From Membranipora membranacea (Eukaryota; Bryozoa; Gymnolaemata; Cheilostomatida; Membraniporidae), in NCBI GenBank assembly GCA_914767715.1, contig OU612067.1, positions 33,764,162-33,828,161 on the forward strand: a stretch of 64,000 nucleotides of DNA, in the 5' to 3' direction. The position numbers and the translations under genes were made by a program. The notes beneath the pieces were generated by a model. The model saw nothing but the letters and a program-made list of their open reading frames with translations. It was not told the origin of the DNA and did not search any database. Shown piece after piece: positions 36,801 through 48,722 of this stretch (position 1 is its first letter; each line of letters starts with the position of its first letter).

Positions 36801-39800
36801 GCGGAGCTCACATCATCGCAATTACTAATAATATTAGTGATTTCTGTTGTTGTTTTCTGCTCAAGAGATACCTTTATAGTGTCCAGTACCCATCTCCTTA
36901 CTAAACTTGAGGACATTTCAACTCTACTAGAACATGATAATGGAGTGTTCCAAGACACTAAAAGTATTTCATGGGAAGAAGACACCAACAGAAAACAACC
37001 AGTTTTCAGCTTGTAACATAGCAACAGTGTTAATGTTACTTCCGCCAATACGTAATTCTGAAGGAGGGATTCCCAAATAAAAAGTTTTCTAACAAATAAA
37101 GTGAGCACTTCTATTTCAGGTCATTATTCTTCACATGATGGTCACAGGGATTAGGAACTTGGCGCTATAGATGTAAAAAGACATGAGGAATATATATATT
37201 GGATCAGATTACCTCACATAACCCTCCCAAGGTTCAAATTCTTTAATACAACGGAAATGTTTTATAGCCGTTAATTAATTAAAATGCTCAAACTTTGCCT
37301 GGACTGAAGGTAGTTGGCTTCCATTATGTGGTTGTTAGAGGAATATTACACGCTGCAGCTTCGGCAGAGTTTGAGCTCTTAGACATGTGTATATATTATA
37401 AGCTGTACTTATTTTTGTTCAGGTGAAGCCATGGAGAGATGTTACGGTGGTTGTTTGTGTTACGGTCCTCCTATAGAAGGAGGATTCTACTATGACATGT
37501 TCTATGATAAGGGGTGAGCATGTATAAATATAAATAAATACACATTTATTCATTTACCATACTTTGGTTAAATAGTCTATGAAAATATAGAAAAAGAAAT
37601 GCACAAGGTAATTGATCAAGCGATAATTCTGTATAACCTGCGAAAACACATCTAGGATAACTATACTAGCTTTAGTTGGTTTGCATACTCGCTTTGCACT
37701 GCTCTTATACACACTTGGTATCTGTGATAATTCTCTGTTCGTTGTTTTTCTGTAGCTCTGTATCACAGTCAGATTATCCTGTACTGGAGAATGTTATGAA
37801 AACCATTGTTAAAGAAAAACAAGAGTTTGTACGACTAGAAATGACAAAAGAGGATCTTCTGAAAATGTTTGAGGTCAGTCTGTATTTACTGTACTTACTG
37901 TTCTGCGGTTGCGTCTGATGTTACTTGTTCCGACAAATGACTTTTTGGCTATTCTTGACGAGCTAAATCAGGGTACTTAGGTTTTGATATGAATCTTTAT
38001 TGCCATTTAATACACCTTTTTTCAAAAACTGATTACTTACTGATATCATCGACTTCTAATATTATATACGTTTTCTAATTGGGAGTTGCCCACTTATTGA
38101 AGTCATAGCTCAGAGAGATAATAATTCCCAATCATACTGTATGAATTTTTATCGTCGAGTTCTTACATCATAATAACTATTATTGTAGTATAATGAGTTT
38201 AAGAAGAGGATTATAACAGAGAGAGTAGACACACCGACCACTACAGTATACAGGTGTGGTCCTCTCATAGATCTGTGTAGAGGTCCTCATGTCAGACATA
38301 CAGGGAAGGTTAAAGCCTTCGCTGTCACTAAGGTATGTGTGTCTGTAGTATACTAAGGTATGTGTGTCTGTAGTATACTAAGGTATGTGTGTCTGTAGTG
38401 TACTCTTTAGTTCCTGTAAGGGATATGGAATATTTCTTTATTTTGGCTCTTGAAACTGTAAGAGGAGATATTATAATAAACTTTGTTTTCAAATTGGAGA
38501 AAGGAAAGTACCAATCTATAATTCCAATTTGTTGTATCCTAACAAGTGAAATGTTGTAGAAATTCAGTATAAGATATGTCTGTTGCATCTCACAGTTCGA
38601 CCCTAGATTTATAACTTCCAAGGAAACCTAGGTAAAGCTGGACATGGTATTTGGTTGGGATGCAAATGTTTGTTTGTAATCCAGAGTCTGGTGTTAGGAT
38701 TAGTTTTCAATAAGATACATCATTAGATAAATGTGTCTGATTAAACTGAGAAATATGTGTCCGATTGCAGAAGAGACAGGTATAATGTCATATCTAGACT
38801 CTTGTATGTGGTTCAACATGTTGACAGACTAGTAATGTATGATGTTACTTTTATAGAACTCTGCCACATACTGGGAGGGTAAGGCAGAGGCCGAGTCCTT
38901 ACAGAGAATATACGGTATATCATTCCCTGATGCTAAACAACTCAAAGAGTGGAAACACTTCCAGGAGGAGGCAGCTAAACGTGATCATAGGAAAATTGGC
39001 AAAGTGAGCATTACGGATTGTTATTATTATTATAGATATGTTTGCATTTCATTGCTCAATAACTGCTGAATTCAATGATTTTTAGATATATGAGGATTGA
39101 TATTACTATGGATTGATAGATACTGACTAAACTGCCGTCTCTGCCCCACAAACAATGATTGGTCAATGCTTTGCCCCCATCAGAGCATCTTTTATGAAAC
39201 CCCATACATATCACACCATACCCTTGACATGATTTATGTTAGAGTAATAGATGATGAGATATATTATTTTATATTACAGGAACAGGAGTTATTCTTCTTC
39301 CATGAGTTGAGTCCTGGTAGCTGCTTCTTCTTACCTAAAGGAGCGCATATCTACAACAAACTTGTCTCCTTTATCAGGGTTAGTGCATTATTAGTATATA
39401 TATATACGGGAAGTGTAGCTGATGGAACCAAAAGTGATGCACAACTATAGCAATACATCGAACACCAGAGTATGCCGCATCAGTCCCACATTTCTAGTCG
39501 ATTGTAGCTCATTAATGACCAAAGGACTATGTATTAATGATGAGTTTACCTAATTTCGATAAGTATTCATTCATCTGAATGCTCTGGATAAGGGAGATTT
39601 TTCAAAACAACTCAATATTGAGGAATGCGTTGTCACATGTGAAATGCTTGATACATGTTAACACTTCGCATGATCTGTCACTGTATAATTATCTCCCCGC
39701 GTTCTCTGTAGGATGAGTACAGAAAGAGAGGATTCCAGGAGGTGGTCTCTCCTAATATCTACAACAGTAAACTGTGGGAGCAGTCCGGTCACTGGCAGCA

Positions 39801-42800
39801 TTATAGTGAGAATATGTTCTCCTTCGAGTCTGAGAAACAAACCTTCGCACTCAAACCTATGAACTGTCCCGGTCACTGGTTAGTATGTCTGCTCGTATAC
39901 TATAGATTATAGACTGCGGCTTGTTATTGGATTATAGACCCTGATCACATCAGATATTCGAGTTAGAATGTCACATACCCTTATTGGAACTTGTGTCTGG
40001 GTCCAGGTGCAGCAAGGTCTAGTCATTGTTGACATACGATTTATGTACTTAGAAATAAGTTTAAGTGCTCAAACTTTGTCAGTGCTAATTCCACTATAAA
40101 CCACACCCCAATCAGCTATGATTGGGTTGATGTTGATATGATCTTATATTTTACAAATGTCACATTTAATGACATCCATATTTTGTAGTCTGATGTTTGC
40201 CCATCGTGTTCGCTCGTGGAGAGAGTTACCGCTGAGAATGGCTGATTTTGGAGTGTTACATCGTAACGAGCTCTCAGGTACACTACATGGTCTTACCAGA
40301 GTCAGACGATTCCAACAAGACGACGCTCATATATTCTGTACCCCAGAACAGGTTTGTATATAATACACATATGAAGTGCAATAATATGTTATATATGTAA
40401 GATGTAGTAATAAAAATATAGAATATAGATTAAATGTGGGTTTGAATCCCTCAAGCCTGAATATGACACACTGTGAAAGGAAAACCTGTACTTATGATGG
40501 ACCAAGGAGTAATAGTTCTACCTGGTTATAATTTTATGGTATTTTTATTCTTACAAGTAAGAGGATTTGAAATCATGAAACAAAAAGTCGCAAATGGTGC
40601 TGTGAAATTAACTCTTATAAAAGGTTTTAGACTATAACATAACTTCACTACACATCACAAGATAATATTGCATTTGCAGTAGACACTATGTTTGTGTTAG
40701 GATACATATCTGTGTTTGGTTGATTCTATTAATACCGTGTAGTTCTCTCCTTTGTGTGTCCTGGTAATGATGTATCACGCCACTCTACCAGACATACTGC
40801 GTAAATCTTTCTTGTAATCAATGTCAAACTTGTGTATTTTATAGATCGGAGACGAGATGAAGAGTTGTTTAGACTTCCTACAGCACGTTTACGGTACATT
40901 CGGATTCTCCTTTAATCTCAAATTATCTACTCGACCTGAGAAATACCTGGGAGACATACAAGTGTGGAACGAAGCAGAGGAGGTAAGAGCTTGTGCTCAT
41001 TATTGTTAGCACCACCGGGGTCTTATGGGAGAACCATTTGATCTGCGGAGTTATGCTCTATTGATGAAATGATGAGTGGGTAACTCCTCAATTAAGCTTA
41101 ATTGTTCCCACTGTCATGCATTAATAGGCAATCACACAGTTGAGGATAATAATATGTCTATGATTTCAATCTTGTAGCAACTACGTCAAAGTTTAGATCA
41201 GTGTGGACACCCGTGGCAGCTCAATCCAGGAGATGGAGCTTTTTATGGTCCTAAGATTGATATTACTATAATGGATGCTCTGAGGAGATCTCATCAGTGT
41301 GCTACCATACAGTTAGACTTCCAACTCCCTCTTAGATTCAGTCTCCAGTATCAGAGGTAACTTATTATATACATCTACAGCTCTAATAACATTTATTTAG
41401 GCTTTAGTTATATACAATTTCTTCTGAGGGATGACCAGATCCTGATCTTGAAAAGGTCTAGCCAAGATTGCCTATGTTGACAAATTTCCACTTCCAAATA
41501 AGACTTCTACTTCCATAAATAAGCCTTCATTGGGTCTCATAATATTGGTATTTGAATTATATCAGATCGAGTTTGTTATACCCATTATCTTGTGATTTCA
41601 TTCCTTTGACTCTAACAAACTCTACCCTATGGGGTAAAAAGTCTTAACCTCATCAAATTCTGTGGCATGTTCTTGGTATGAGGGTTATCAAATTTGATCT
41701 GAATTCTGCAAATTTGATTTCTGATAAAATACAATCAAAGTTCATCCTACCATACACAGTACGAGATATAAGTATACCTTGTGAAATGATGTGATAGTAT
41801 AACTCTGTTTGGTATGTTACAGTGATGAAGTAGGAGTTATGAAGAGACCTGTAATTATACACAGAGCTATACTGGGTTCTGTAGAGAGAATGATTGCTAT
41901 ACTTACTGAGAACTGTGCTGGTAAATGGTAAGTACAACACCTACTCTATTAATATGTGCAGATAAAGAGATATACCTCAGCATCTACAAAATACAGGGAT
42001 TTAAAAACAGAAATGTACCCTCACATGAACAAAATATGAGAAAAGATATCATAATAATTTGTTCTCTATTAACTGATGAACTTAGTCTTTGAAAATATCA
42101 ATATGGGATTACCTTTATTTCGAGCTGTTATTATCCTATCTCTAAGTCATATATACTATAAGTCTAGTCTGAGTTATTACACAGTAGAAGGCGTATTATT
42201 AATGTATTATTTATTACCTGCAGGCCGTTCTGGTTGTCACCTCGTCAGGCTATAGTTATACCCATAGTATCAGCATTAGATGATTACGCTGTACAGGTCA
42301 GAGATAGATTACATTCTGCCGGACACATGTGTGATGTCGATACAGACGCAGGTACCACGCTCAATAAGAAAGTGAGGAACGCTCAACTCGCCCAGTATAA
42401 CTTCATACTAGGTAAGTCAAGTTAGGAACTCTCAACTCGCCCAGTATAACTTCATACTCGGTAAGCTATAAATACTCCCCGAGTGAGATAAGAATATAAT
42501 TCGGAGTTGCTTCCTCATTGAAGTGGAAATTCAACAAATGCTAGCGGTATAAATTCTGATACTAGACAGGTTGACATGGTATAGTTGTGTGACACTAGTA
42601 ATCCAACTGATAAGTTGAACTGTCTAGGCTTTTATACTTGGGTTAAGAGAGGTCTTAGTGTGTAGCTAGAGGTTACCAGACCTGTTATATGATAATAAAT
42701 AGCCTATGCTCTTGTGTGCTTTAGTTGTTGGAGAGGCTGAGAAGACGGCTGGTACAGTGAATGTCCGTACTCGAGATAACAAAGTACATGGAGAGAGGGC

Positions 42801-42873
42801 TGTAGATGAAGTACTGAGCAGATTCAAACAGTTGTGTGATACGTACGAATTAGAGGCTGAAGAGAAATTCTAA
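33886..42873 (+). CDS. TARS1: Threonyl-tRNA synthetase, cytosolic type (16 exons, about 726 aa)
   Basis: Charges tRNA-Thr with threonine. Exons: 33886-33942 (first, probable), 35007-35105, 35945-36126, 36418-36572, 37423-37513, 37756-37873, 38189-38332, 38857-39003, 39280-39378, 39712-39878, 40189-40351, 40845-40982, 41178-41356, 41823-41927, 42224-42411 and 42725-42873. All later junctions are GT-AG and in phase. Domains in order: a Lys/Gly/Gln-rich N-terminal tail; the TGS domain ([13 protein letters not shown]); the editing domain with HSTAH and [18 protein letters not shown]; the class II core with zinc-binding MNCPGHC, motif 2 around FGVLHRNE and [12 protein letters not shown], and motif 3 [10 protein letters not shown]; then the anticodon-binding domain ([23 protein letters not shown]). 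The length agrees with human TARS1 (about 723 aa). Exon 1 (MADASMEKK...) joins in frame only through a non-canonical GC donor (AAAAAG/GCACGG), so the start is less certain than the rest. Confidence 0.96.
35349..35400. repeat. 18-bp perfect hairpin in TARS intron 2
   Basis: GCCTGTCTTGACAAGCTT (35349-35366) is perfectly complementary to 35383-35400 across a 16-base loop. It could be a tiny MITE or a small-RNA precursor; the sequence alone does not decide. Confidence 0.6.
36601..37246. mobile_element. Non-autonomous DNA transposon with ~200-bp terminal inverted repeats
   Basis: The left arm 36601-36800 and right arm 37042-37246 are reverse complements at most positions, starting TTAAAGAATTTGA on both ends. 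Both ends begin with TTAA, the target duplicated by piggyBac-type elements, although a TA target would also fit. The ~240-base centre has no transposase. The element is wholly within the TARS intron 36573-37422. Confidence 0.85.
42424..42465 (+). repeat. Duplicated exon 15/intron junction of TARS
   Basis: The last ~36 bases of TARS exon 15 plus its donor (CTCAACTCGCCCAGTATAAC through TTCATACTAGGTAAG, to 42416) recur immediately downstream at 42424-42465 with two or three changes, including a second GGTAAG donor. Using the second donor would read through an in-frame TAG, so only the first gives a full enzyme. Confidence 0.9.
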
Positions 42874-43670
42874 GTAGCATGGATGAGGTCTGCCGCACAA
42901 CTACTGATAATAATATCTATTCTATATTTATGGTCAAACAATGTCCTGATTTTTGCCTTCCTTGATTTGTGAGCCAGCAAGAAAACATAAATCTTACATA
43001 AATGATAACCGATCCAATCGTCGGCAGCTTGCATCACAGTGGTGTATCATTTTTTCTAATATTATCAGTTTTTCACATGGTAATCTCGTTAGTTGTGATT
43101 CCGTTCAATGTCATACTAAGGCTTCTGCTTTATTTATAATGTGTGTTTTGTGTATTGGTTTTCTTTATTTACACAATATACATGTAAAAAGGGTACAAAA
43201 ATCATTGTGAGAAAAGAACTTCATTTACACATACTCATGCCAGACATCACGAAGGCCTTCATTTCAGTACACTATTTACGAGAAGTCCTGACTATTTGGG
43301 GTCTGGTATACCAGTCGTTCAGAATCACCAGATATTATACAGGAGTACCGTTTACAGTGTTACTGTAACAGTACATTAAGAGATCCAGTATCTCTCTTAG
43401 TCGCGCACAGGCTGCCAGCTCCATCACCTGTAATCACATGACATTCCCCAAAGATAACACATGACTGTCATACATAGAACATATCAACAGAAACATCGCT
43501 ATGGTGTGGAACCATCACAGGTATACAGCAGGTATACAGCAGGAAAACTACAGTGGACACATAAGACAATTACTGAAGCACAGGTATTATTATATGTAAT
43601 TTAAAATAACCATAGAGTTCTGAGGAGTAATATTGATATATAAACATAAAACCTACCAAACGATGTGGTA
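42874..43670. other. 3'-3' spacer between TARS and PRCC
   Basis: Presumed 3' UTRs of the two convergent genes. AATAAA on the PRCC strand (TTTATT on plus) occurs near 43130 and 43163. I see no further gene. Confidence 0.5.
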
Positions 43671-46600
43671 TCAGAATCCATATTTAGCCTGAGTCTGCTG
43701 TTTATTAGATCTATTAGCTGCCCATTGATTCTTTAATTCTAATTCCCTCTCTTTAGCCTGAGATAATATAAAACATGAAATATTATAAAGAGTTCATGTT
43801 AGGAGGCGACGCATCATATAGAAATTCATCTATTGCTGCTCTGCACAGCCTTTTTTATATTTCCGGAGACCCGAGTACATATCATATCGATAAACAAAAA
43901 TATGCTGCTGAAATGTCTCATTTGGCTCTACTGTAAAACAGGAAGTTGTAGATACAGATTTATCTCACTTGTTGCTGTGCGCACTACAGATGATAAATAT
44001 GATGAGACAAGAATACTTAACAGATCTAACATCCAAAAGGTTGAAGGAATATTATGAAGAAATAACATTCTATAAAATTTTACTATGCTATTACTATTGG
44101 TATCAAATCAAGCTCAGTAACATAAAAAGCTTTTGTTATGTGTGAGCAGACCAAAGCACACTCCTGATTATGGTGCTATTTTAGTGAGTAAATTGCTCCA
44201 CTTACCTGAAAAGCGAGATATGTGATTTGATGTTTGCGTTTCTGCTGTCCGCTCGGTCCGTCTCCCTTCTTTCTGTGAGAGTACATCGATGGGTCAACTT
44301 CCTGTAACAAAAGAACATCGGTTGAAAATGATTCGCCAACAGATACAACACTTCTAGAGCAATCTGTATACAAGGTGGCCTTGTCTGATGCATTTGGATA
44401 CACTATTTCTATATGGATAAGCCTGTTGTAAAAACCATAACTCAGATTTATAGAATCTTCACTCTGGCAGCCAAAGAAGAGAAAGGTCACTACAAAGTGA
44501 TATACCAGATAACTCACTGTACTAAGTAATGATGCGGGTATGGATAGATAAATCCAGCCCATCGAAGAAAACACCCATGTTTCATTGGTAAAACAGGACT
44601 GAGTATCTATGAACTGACCTGTGATATATTTTTAGTGAGCTCAACTTCCGATATTTTCTGATCGTCTGTGTGGACGTCTATTATCTCTATAGCTTCCCTA
44701 CCCCTGTGGGCTTTACCTTGTAGCCTCAAAAACTATAAATAAAATACAAAAACGGTGAGAAAGATAAATAATGGAAACACCAACTGTTACAATCCAGTCT
44801 CGCACATTGCACAGTTATGTTTAAAACCGTAGCTAGGTGGAAATAGCATCACTATGATAGAAATCTAGTCTAACCTGTTTCACATAATTTCAACGATTCC
44901 ATGCACATTAAATGCTTTTTATAGAGGCTACCGGTAACATATTTATTATCATTGGTTGGTTAAAATCACATTAGCGCTCCATACCTGCTCATCATGAATG
45001 AAGTTATTAGATGATGTATCTGTGACCTGATGGTTATATTGATATGCTGCTCCAGTAGTATCATCATAAGCCTGATGCTCTTCTGTGTCAGCGGTACTCA
45101 TGTTATATAAACTAGCAGCTGTAACCCTCGGGCCTACAGACTCATCCTGCTCATGTAAGGCGGGCATGGAGTTAATCAACCCCGTAGTTGTACCAGCTGT
45201 ACTTGTCCGTGGTTCTGAGTCTAATGAGAAAAAGTTACCACCAGTAGGTGCTGATGTCGTAAATCCCTCAGTAGAGGGGAGTTCTTCGTCACTGTCACTA
45301 TACTGAGATGTCGAGGCAGCGGGAGGTTTGTGAGACGATGCTGGTTTACGAGCTTTCTTATTAGTCGATGCTGGAGGTTTATGTTTTGTTAGCGTGTAAG
45401 GTATGAACGCTCGCCCGCTCTCTTTACCCCCAGATGAAGCTCGTGGAGGAGGGAGACTACCTAAAAACCCTGAAGCTCCACCAGGAGAAGGTTTAGGTTT
45501 CTTACTAGAAGTCTCCTCCTCAGAATCTGAGTCCTGTCAACAAAACAGAGCAGAGTCACACAGGATGAAGTATTAACTTTCGCTAGCAGTTGTCACCTAA
45601 CAAATGACATATTATAAAATAGCTATATCTTATATAATATTATAGCTATAGCTATATCATAATATTGCTGAAGCCCTGTTGTGAGAGGTGGGTTAACTGC
45701 CGGGTTTGAATCACATTTTCTCAAAGATGGTCTAAATCTCTGCTGCAGAATTCTGAGTATAAATTTGCAGTGACAGTTACTGGATATTTCAAACTCATGG
45801 AGAGGGAGTTCACTTAGTAAATATAATATGATGGTAAGATATCAGAACCGTAACACTAAAAGCTGATGAGCCATAGGCTACAGATTATTTATACCATGTG
45901 TTATCTTACCTGTGTTAGCGTAGGTATAGATATCTGTACTCGTCCTTTACCTGCGGTAGTCTTCCTCTTATGTCTGACTAACTCTGACATAGCAGCTTTA
46001 TCAGTAGAGGCTGGTGGAGGCTTCTCTATGGGGGCATCACCTGTTTATCACATTAAACGTATTAGGACTTATACAGTTTGTGAAATACTCACTGGAGAAA
46101 CAGTCGGACTGTCAACAAGTTTGATAATATCCCAAGCGATATCAGCAATTGGCAAATCAGCTCCCAATAAAAGAGATTTTAACATATGCCTATTGAGTGT
46201 CATCCTCAAGCCAGAAGATCATATTTTTTTATATTTAATAATAAAAAAAACCGTAAAATGAAGGCTAATATATATGGGGCTCCCCCACACAGGACTGTCT
46301 ATAATATCTATAAATTAAGAATCCCAATCAATAAACATAAGCACGCTGCTTTGCTGCACAACGACCATACACACACAAAGAGAGCACAGGAGACACACAG
46401 CACTGACAGCACTTTAGAGATACATTAAGAAATCCATAAATCTATATCTTTACATTGATAACATCTATAAATCTATATCTTTACTTGCATCTATCTATAA
46501 GCCTACAAGCCTATAAGCTAAGAAATGGTCATCTATAATCTATACTATAAGTAGGGGGGGGGGGGGCCCATATATGTGCATAAGGTTCTATCTGCACAAA

Positions 46601-46894
46601 TCACTTTCTTTCAACAACAAATAATCTCAACTGTATCAGTCACTTACAGCATTCTCCCTGCTTGCACACTGCTACCCTGAACCCTGAACCCTGAACCCTA
46701 TCTATCTATCACTCACCATAGTTGACTTTCTTGAGTGAATCCTCCACTTCATCGTTATCTCCCTTGTTAGAGTTGTTTACTTTAGCCACAGCTCCAGGAG
46801 GTCCACTATTACTCTTCTCTGTGATGGGGGTCTCATCACCACTCATATCTTCATCACTACTCATACCATAATCAGCTAATCCTGCCAAAGCCAT
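43671..46894 (-). CDS. PRCC: PRCC (proline-rich mitotic checkpoint/splicing-associated factor), 6 exons, 384 aa
   Basis: Exons in coding order: 46894-46717, 46040-45910, 45533-44985, 44732-44619, 44301-44206 and 43757-43671; all GT-AG and in phase. The protein begins MALAGLADYGMSSDED, has the internal block LGSLPPPRASSGGKESGRAF followed by low-complexity Pro/Ser-rich sequence, and ends with the strongly conserved C-terminal block: FLRLQGKAHRGREAIEIIDV, SGQQKRKHQITYLAFQ, then AKERELELKNQWAANRSNKQ and the terminal AKYGF. Human PRCC is a nuclear protein that associates with splicing factors and the mitotic checkpoint protein MAD2B, known also from TFE3 fusions in renal carcinoma. The middle of the protein is poorly conserved, as in other animals. 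It is shorter than the human protein (about 491 aa). Confidence 0.93.
46554..46699. repeat. G-run and short telomere-like repeat in PRCC intron 1
   Basis: A run of 13 G at 46554-46566 and, at about 46675-46699, three CCCTGAA heptamers followed by CCCTA and a TATC microsatellite. It is too short to be a telomeric insertion. Confidence 0.7.
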
Positions 46895-47499
46895 AATGCC
46901 TGCCTCTGCCTGGGATGAATAAGATTGTACTTATAATATGTATATATGTAAATACATATCATCAACTGACATAGATTGAAATGTCGGAACGGCTATATTT
47001 TTTGACCGAATCACTTTAATTGGCATCAGAGGTGGATGGGATTGAGAGAGAGAGAGAGAGAGGGGTTGTGGAGACTCGCCATCGGGGCAAAGAAACCCAT
47101 CCGGACAAGATTATCACAGGAAATATTACGGGTTCGTGACAATCTCACTTCCTGGTTAATAGAAGGTGAAATGGATAGCCGGGTAGCGCTGCCGGCTGGG
47201 TATTTGTCATAAGCAGATGGCCCTTTTACAGAGAAGTGTGGCGGAGGGCAATTCGATTCACGATACACAGAAAAAGTCCAGTTCTGTATGCCTGGTTTGT
47301 GTAGGGAAATATTTATTTTAAGCAAGGTACTATCTTCTTAGCTAAGTTAGTCCAATCCAAAAACAGGTCTTCCCCAAAATTGAGTCTCTGGCAATGTTTG
47401 ACAGTTTCCTTGAGAAGGGAGGGCAGTCAGGACTCAGGTTTTAAAGTAGACATGTGGACCTTATGGTGCACTTTAAGCAAGGACTAGCCTCTAGGAGTA
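46895..47499. other. Region upstream of PRCC
   Basis: PRCC 5' UTR/promoter and a GA microsatellite at about 47043-47060. I cannot place the 5' end of the LINE exactly; it may begin within the last 200 bases. Confidence 0.4.
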
Positions 47500-47716
47500 A
47501 CTCCTCACTACTCCTCAGTTACTTTCCGGTGTCATGGCGCCCAACCGCGAAATCTAGTAAGCTCTATTTGTTTGAAATTTTATACCAAATTTGGTTCAAA
47601 ATTAATCGTAAGTAAGGATTGCCTCTGCCCCCATCCCAAGCCAATTAAAGTCCAGGTACCAGAGAAAGTTATACAAACTGAAATTATTTCCCAAATCACC
47701 TGGATGACCAATTATC

Positions 47717-48722
47717 ATGTCTCAACAACGATCTCAGTCTCCATCATCAGCAGCTGCAACTGGTGGTAGGCCAAGCAACAATGGAAAAGCTGGAAGTACT
47801 GATGACCAAAACATGAACAACAATGCTGAGGAAACATGTGCCACCTGTGGAGAGAAAGAGTTGGCACTACTACTGTCTCAGAATGGAACAACTGGAAAGC
47901 AAAACAGAGCTGTCAAGGTCCACAGCAAGTGGATAAGCTGTGATGCCTGTAACCAATGGTATCATGGCCTATGCCAAGAACTACAGCAAAATGAGGTAAC
48001 ATCAATAACCAAACTAGCCACAAAGGGCGTACGCTGGTACTGCAACGTATGCCTCGCTGACAGTGACACACAGAAATCACCCAAAGTGTTCTCAAAGAAA
48101 ATGGCACAGCAGATAACCAACATCGAGAAGATAGTACAGTCATTCGCCGCAACCAACAATGAAGTTGAAAAAAAGTGGTCTGATGTGCTGAAGAGAAATA
48201 CCGAAAACATAAACAAAAACACGCAGGTTGCCCAACAAGCAAAAATACTGATGGAACAGAGCCACCAACTGAAGGAAGAAGAAAACAGAAAGAACAACGC
48301 CATCATTACTGGTGTTACAGAACAAGACGACAGCACAGCAAATCAAGGAGTTGATGAAACAAGAATGCTTTGCCAAGAATAACGAGCCCATACAGGCGAT
48401 GAGGCTTGGAAAGAAAACCGAAGACAAAGTACAAAAGCGACCTATTAAGGTGAGGTTTGACCATGAACAATCTAAGTGGGAGTTTATCAAAAGGTTTAAC
48501 AACCATGCTCTAAGAGAAAAACAGATCTTTTGTAAACTAGATGAAAGCCAAGCTGTAAGAAACCAACAGTTTCAAATACGACAGGAGGTGAGAAGTCTTC
48601 GTACAGAAAATGGAACCAATGAATACCGCATCCGAAACATGCAAATACAAGAGAAAAAAGATGGCTCGGGGGACTGGAAAGTCATGAAACCAGTCTCACT
48701 AAAGAAGTCGACCGAGTGTTAA
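47717..48722 (+). pseudogene. LINE ORF1: PHD-finger plus coiled-coil nucleic-acid-binding protein, one frameshift
   Basis: The first 221 codons (47717-48382) hold a C4HC3 PHD finger: CATCGEKE, then WISCDACNQWYHGLC and WYCNVC, roughly residues 41-108, followed by a Lys/Gln-rich coiled coil. After about 48340 the continuation lies in another frame, open to a TAA at 48720, with an RNA-binding-like segment (KRPIKVRFDHEQSKWEFIKR). One single-base indel explains the break. PHD fingers in ORF1 are known from CR1-like elements, where they may guide chromatin binding. Confidence 0.85.

Noticed and set aside
46675-46699. CCCTGAA repeats as an interstitial telomere
   Set aside because: Only three heptamers, not the metazoan CCCTAA hexamer, next to other simple repeats.
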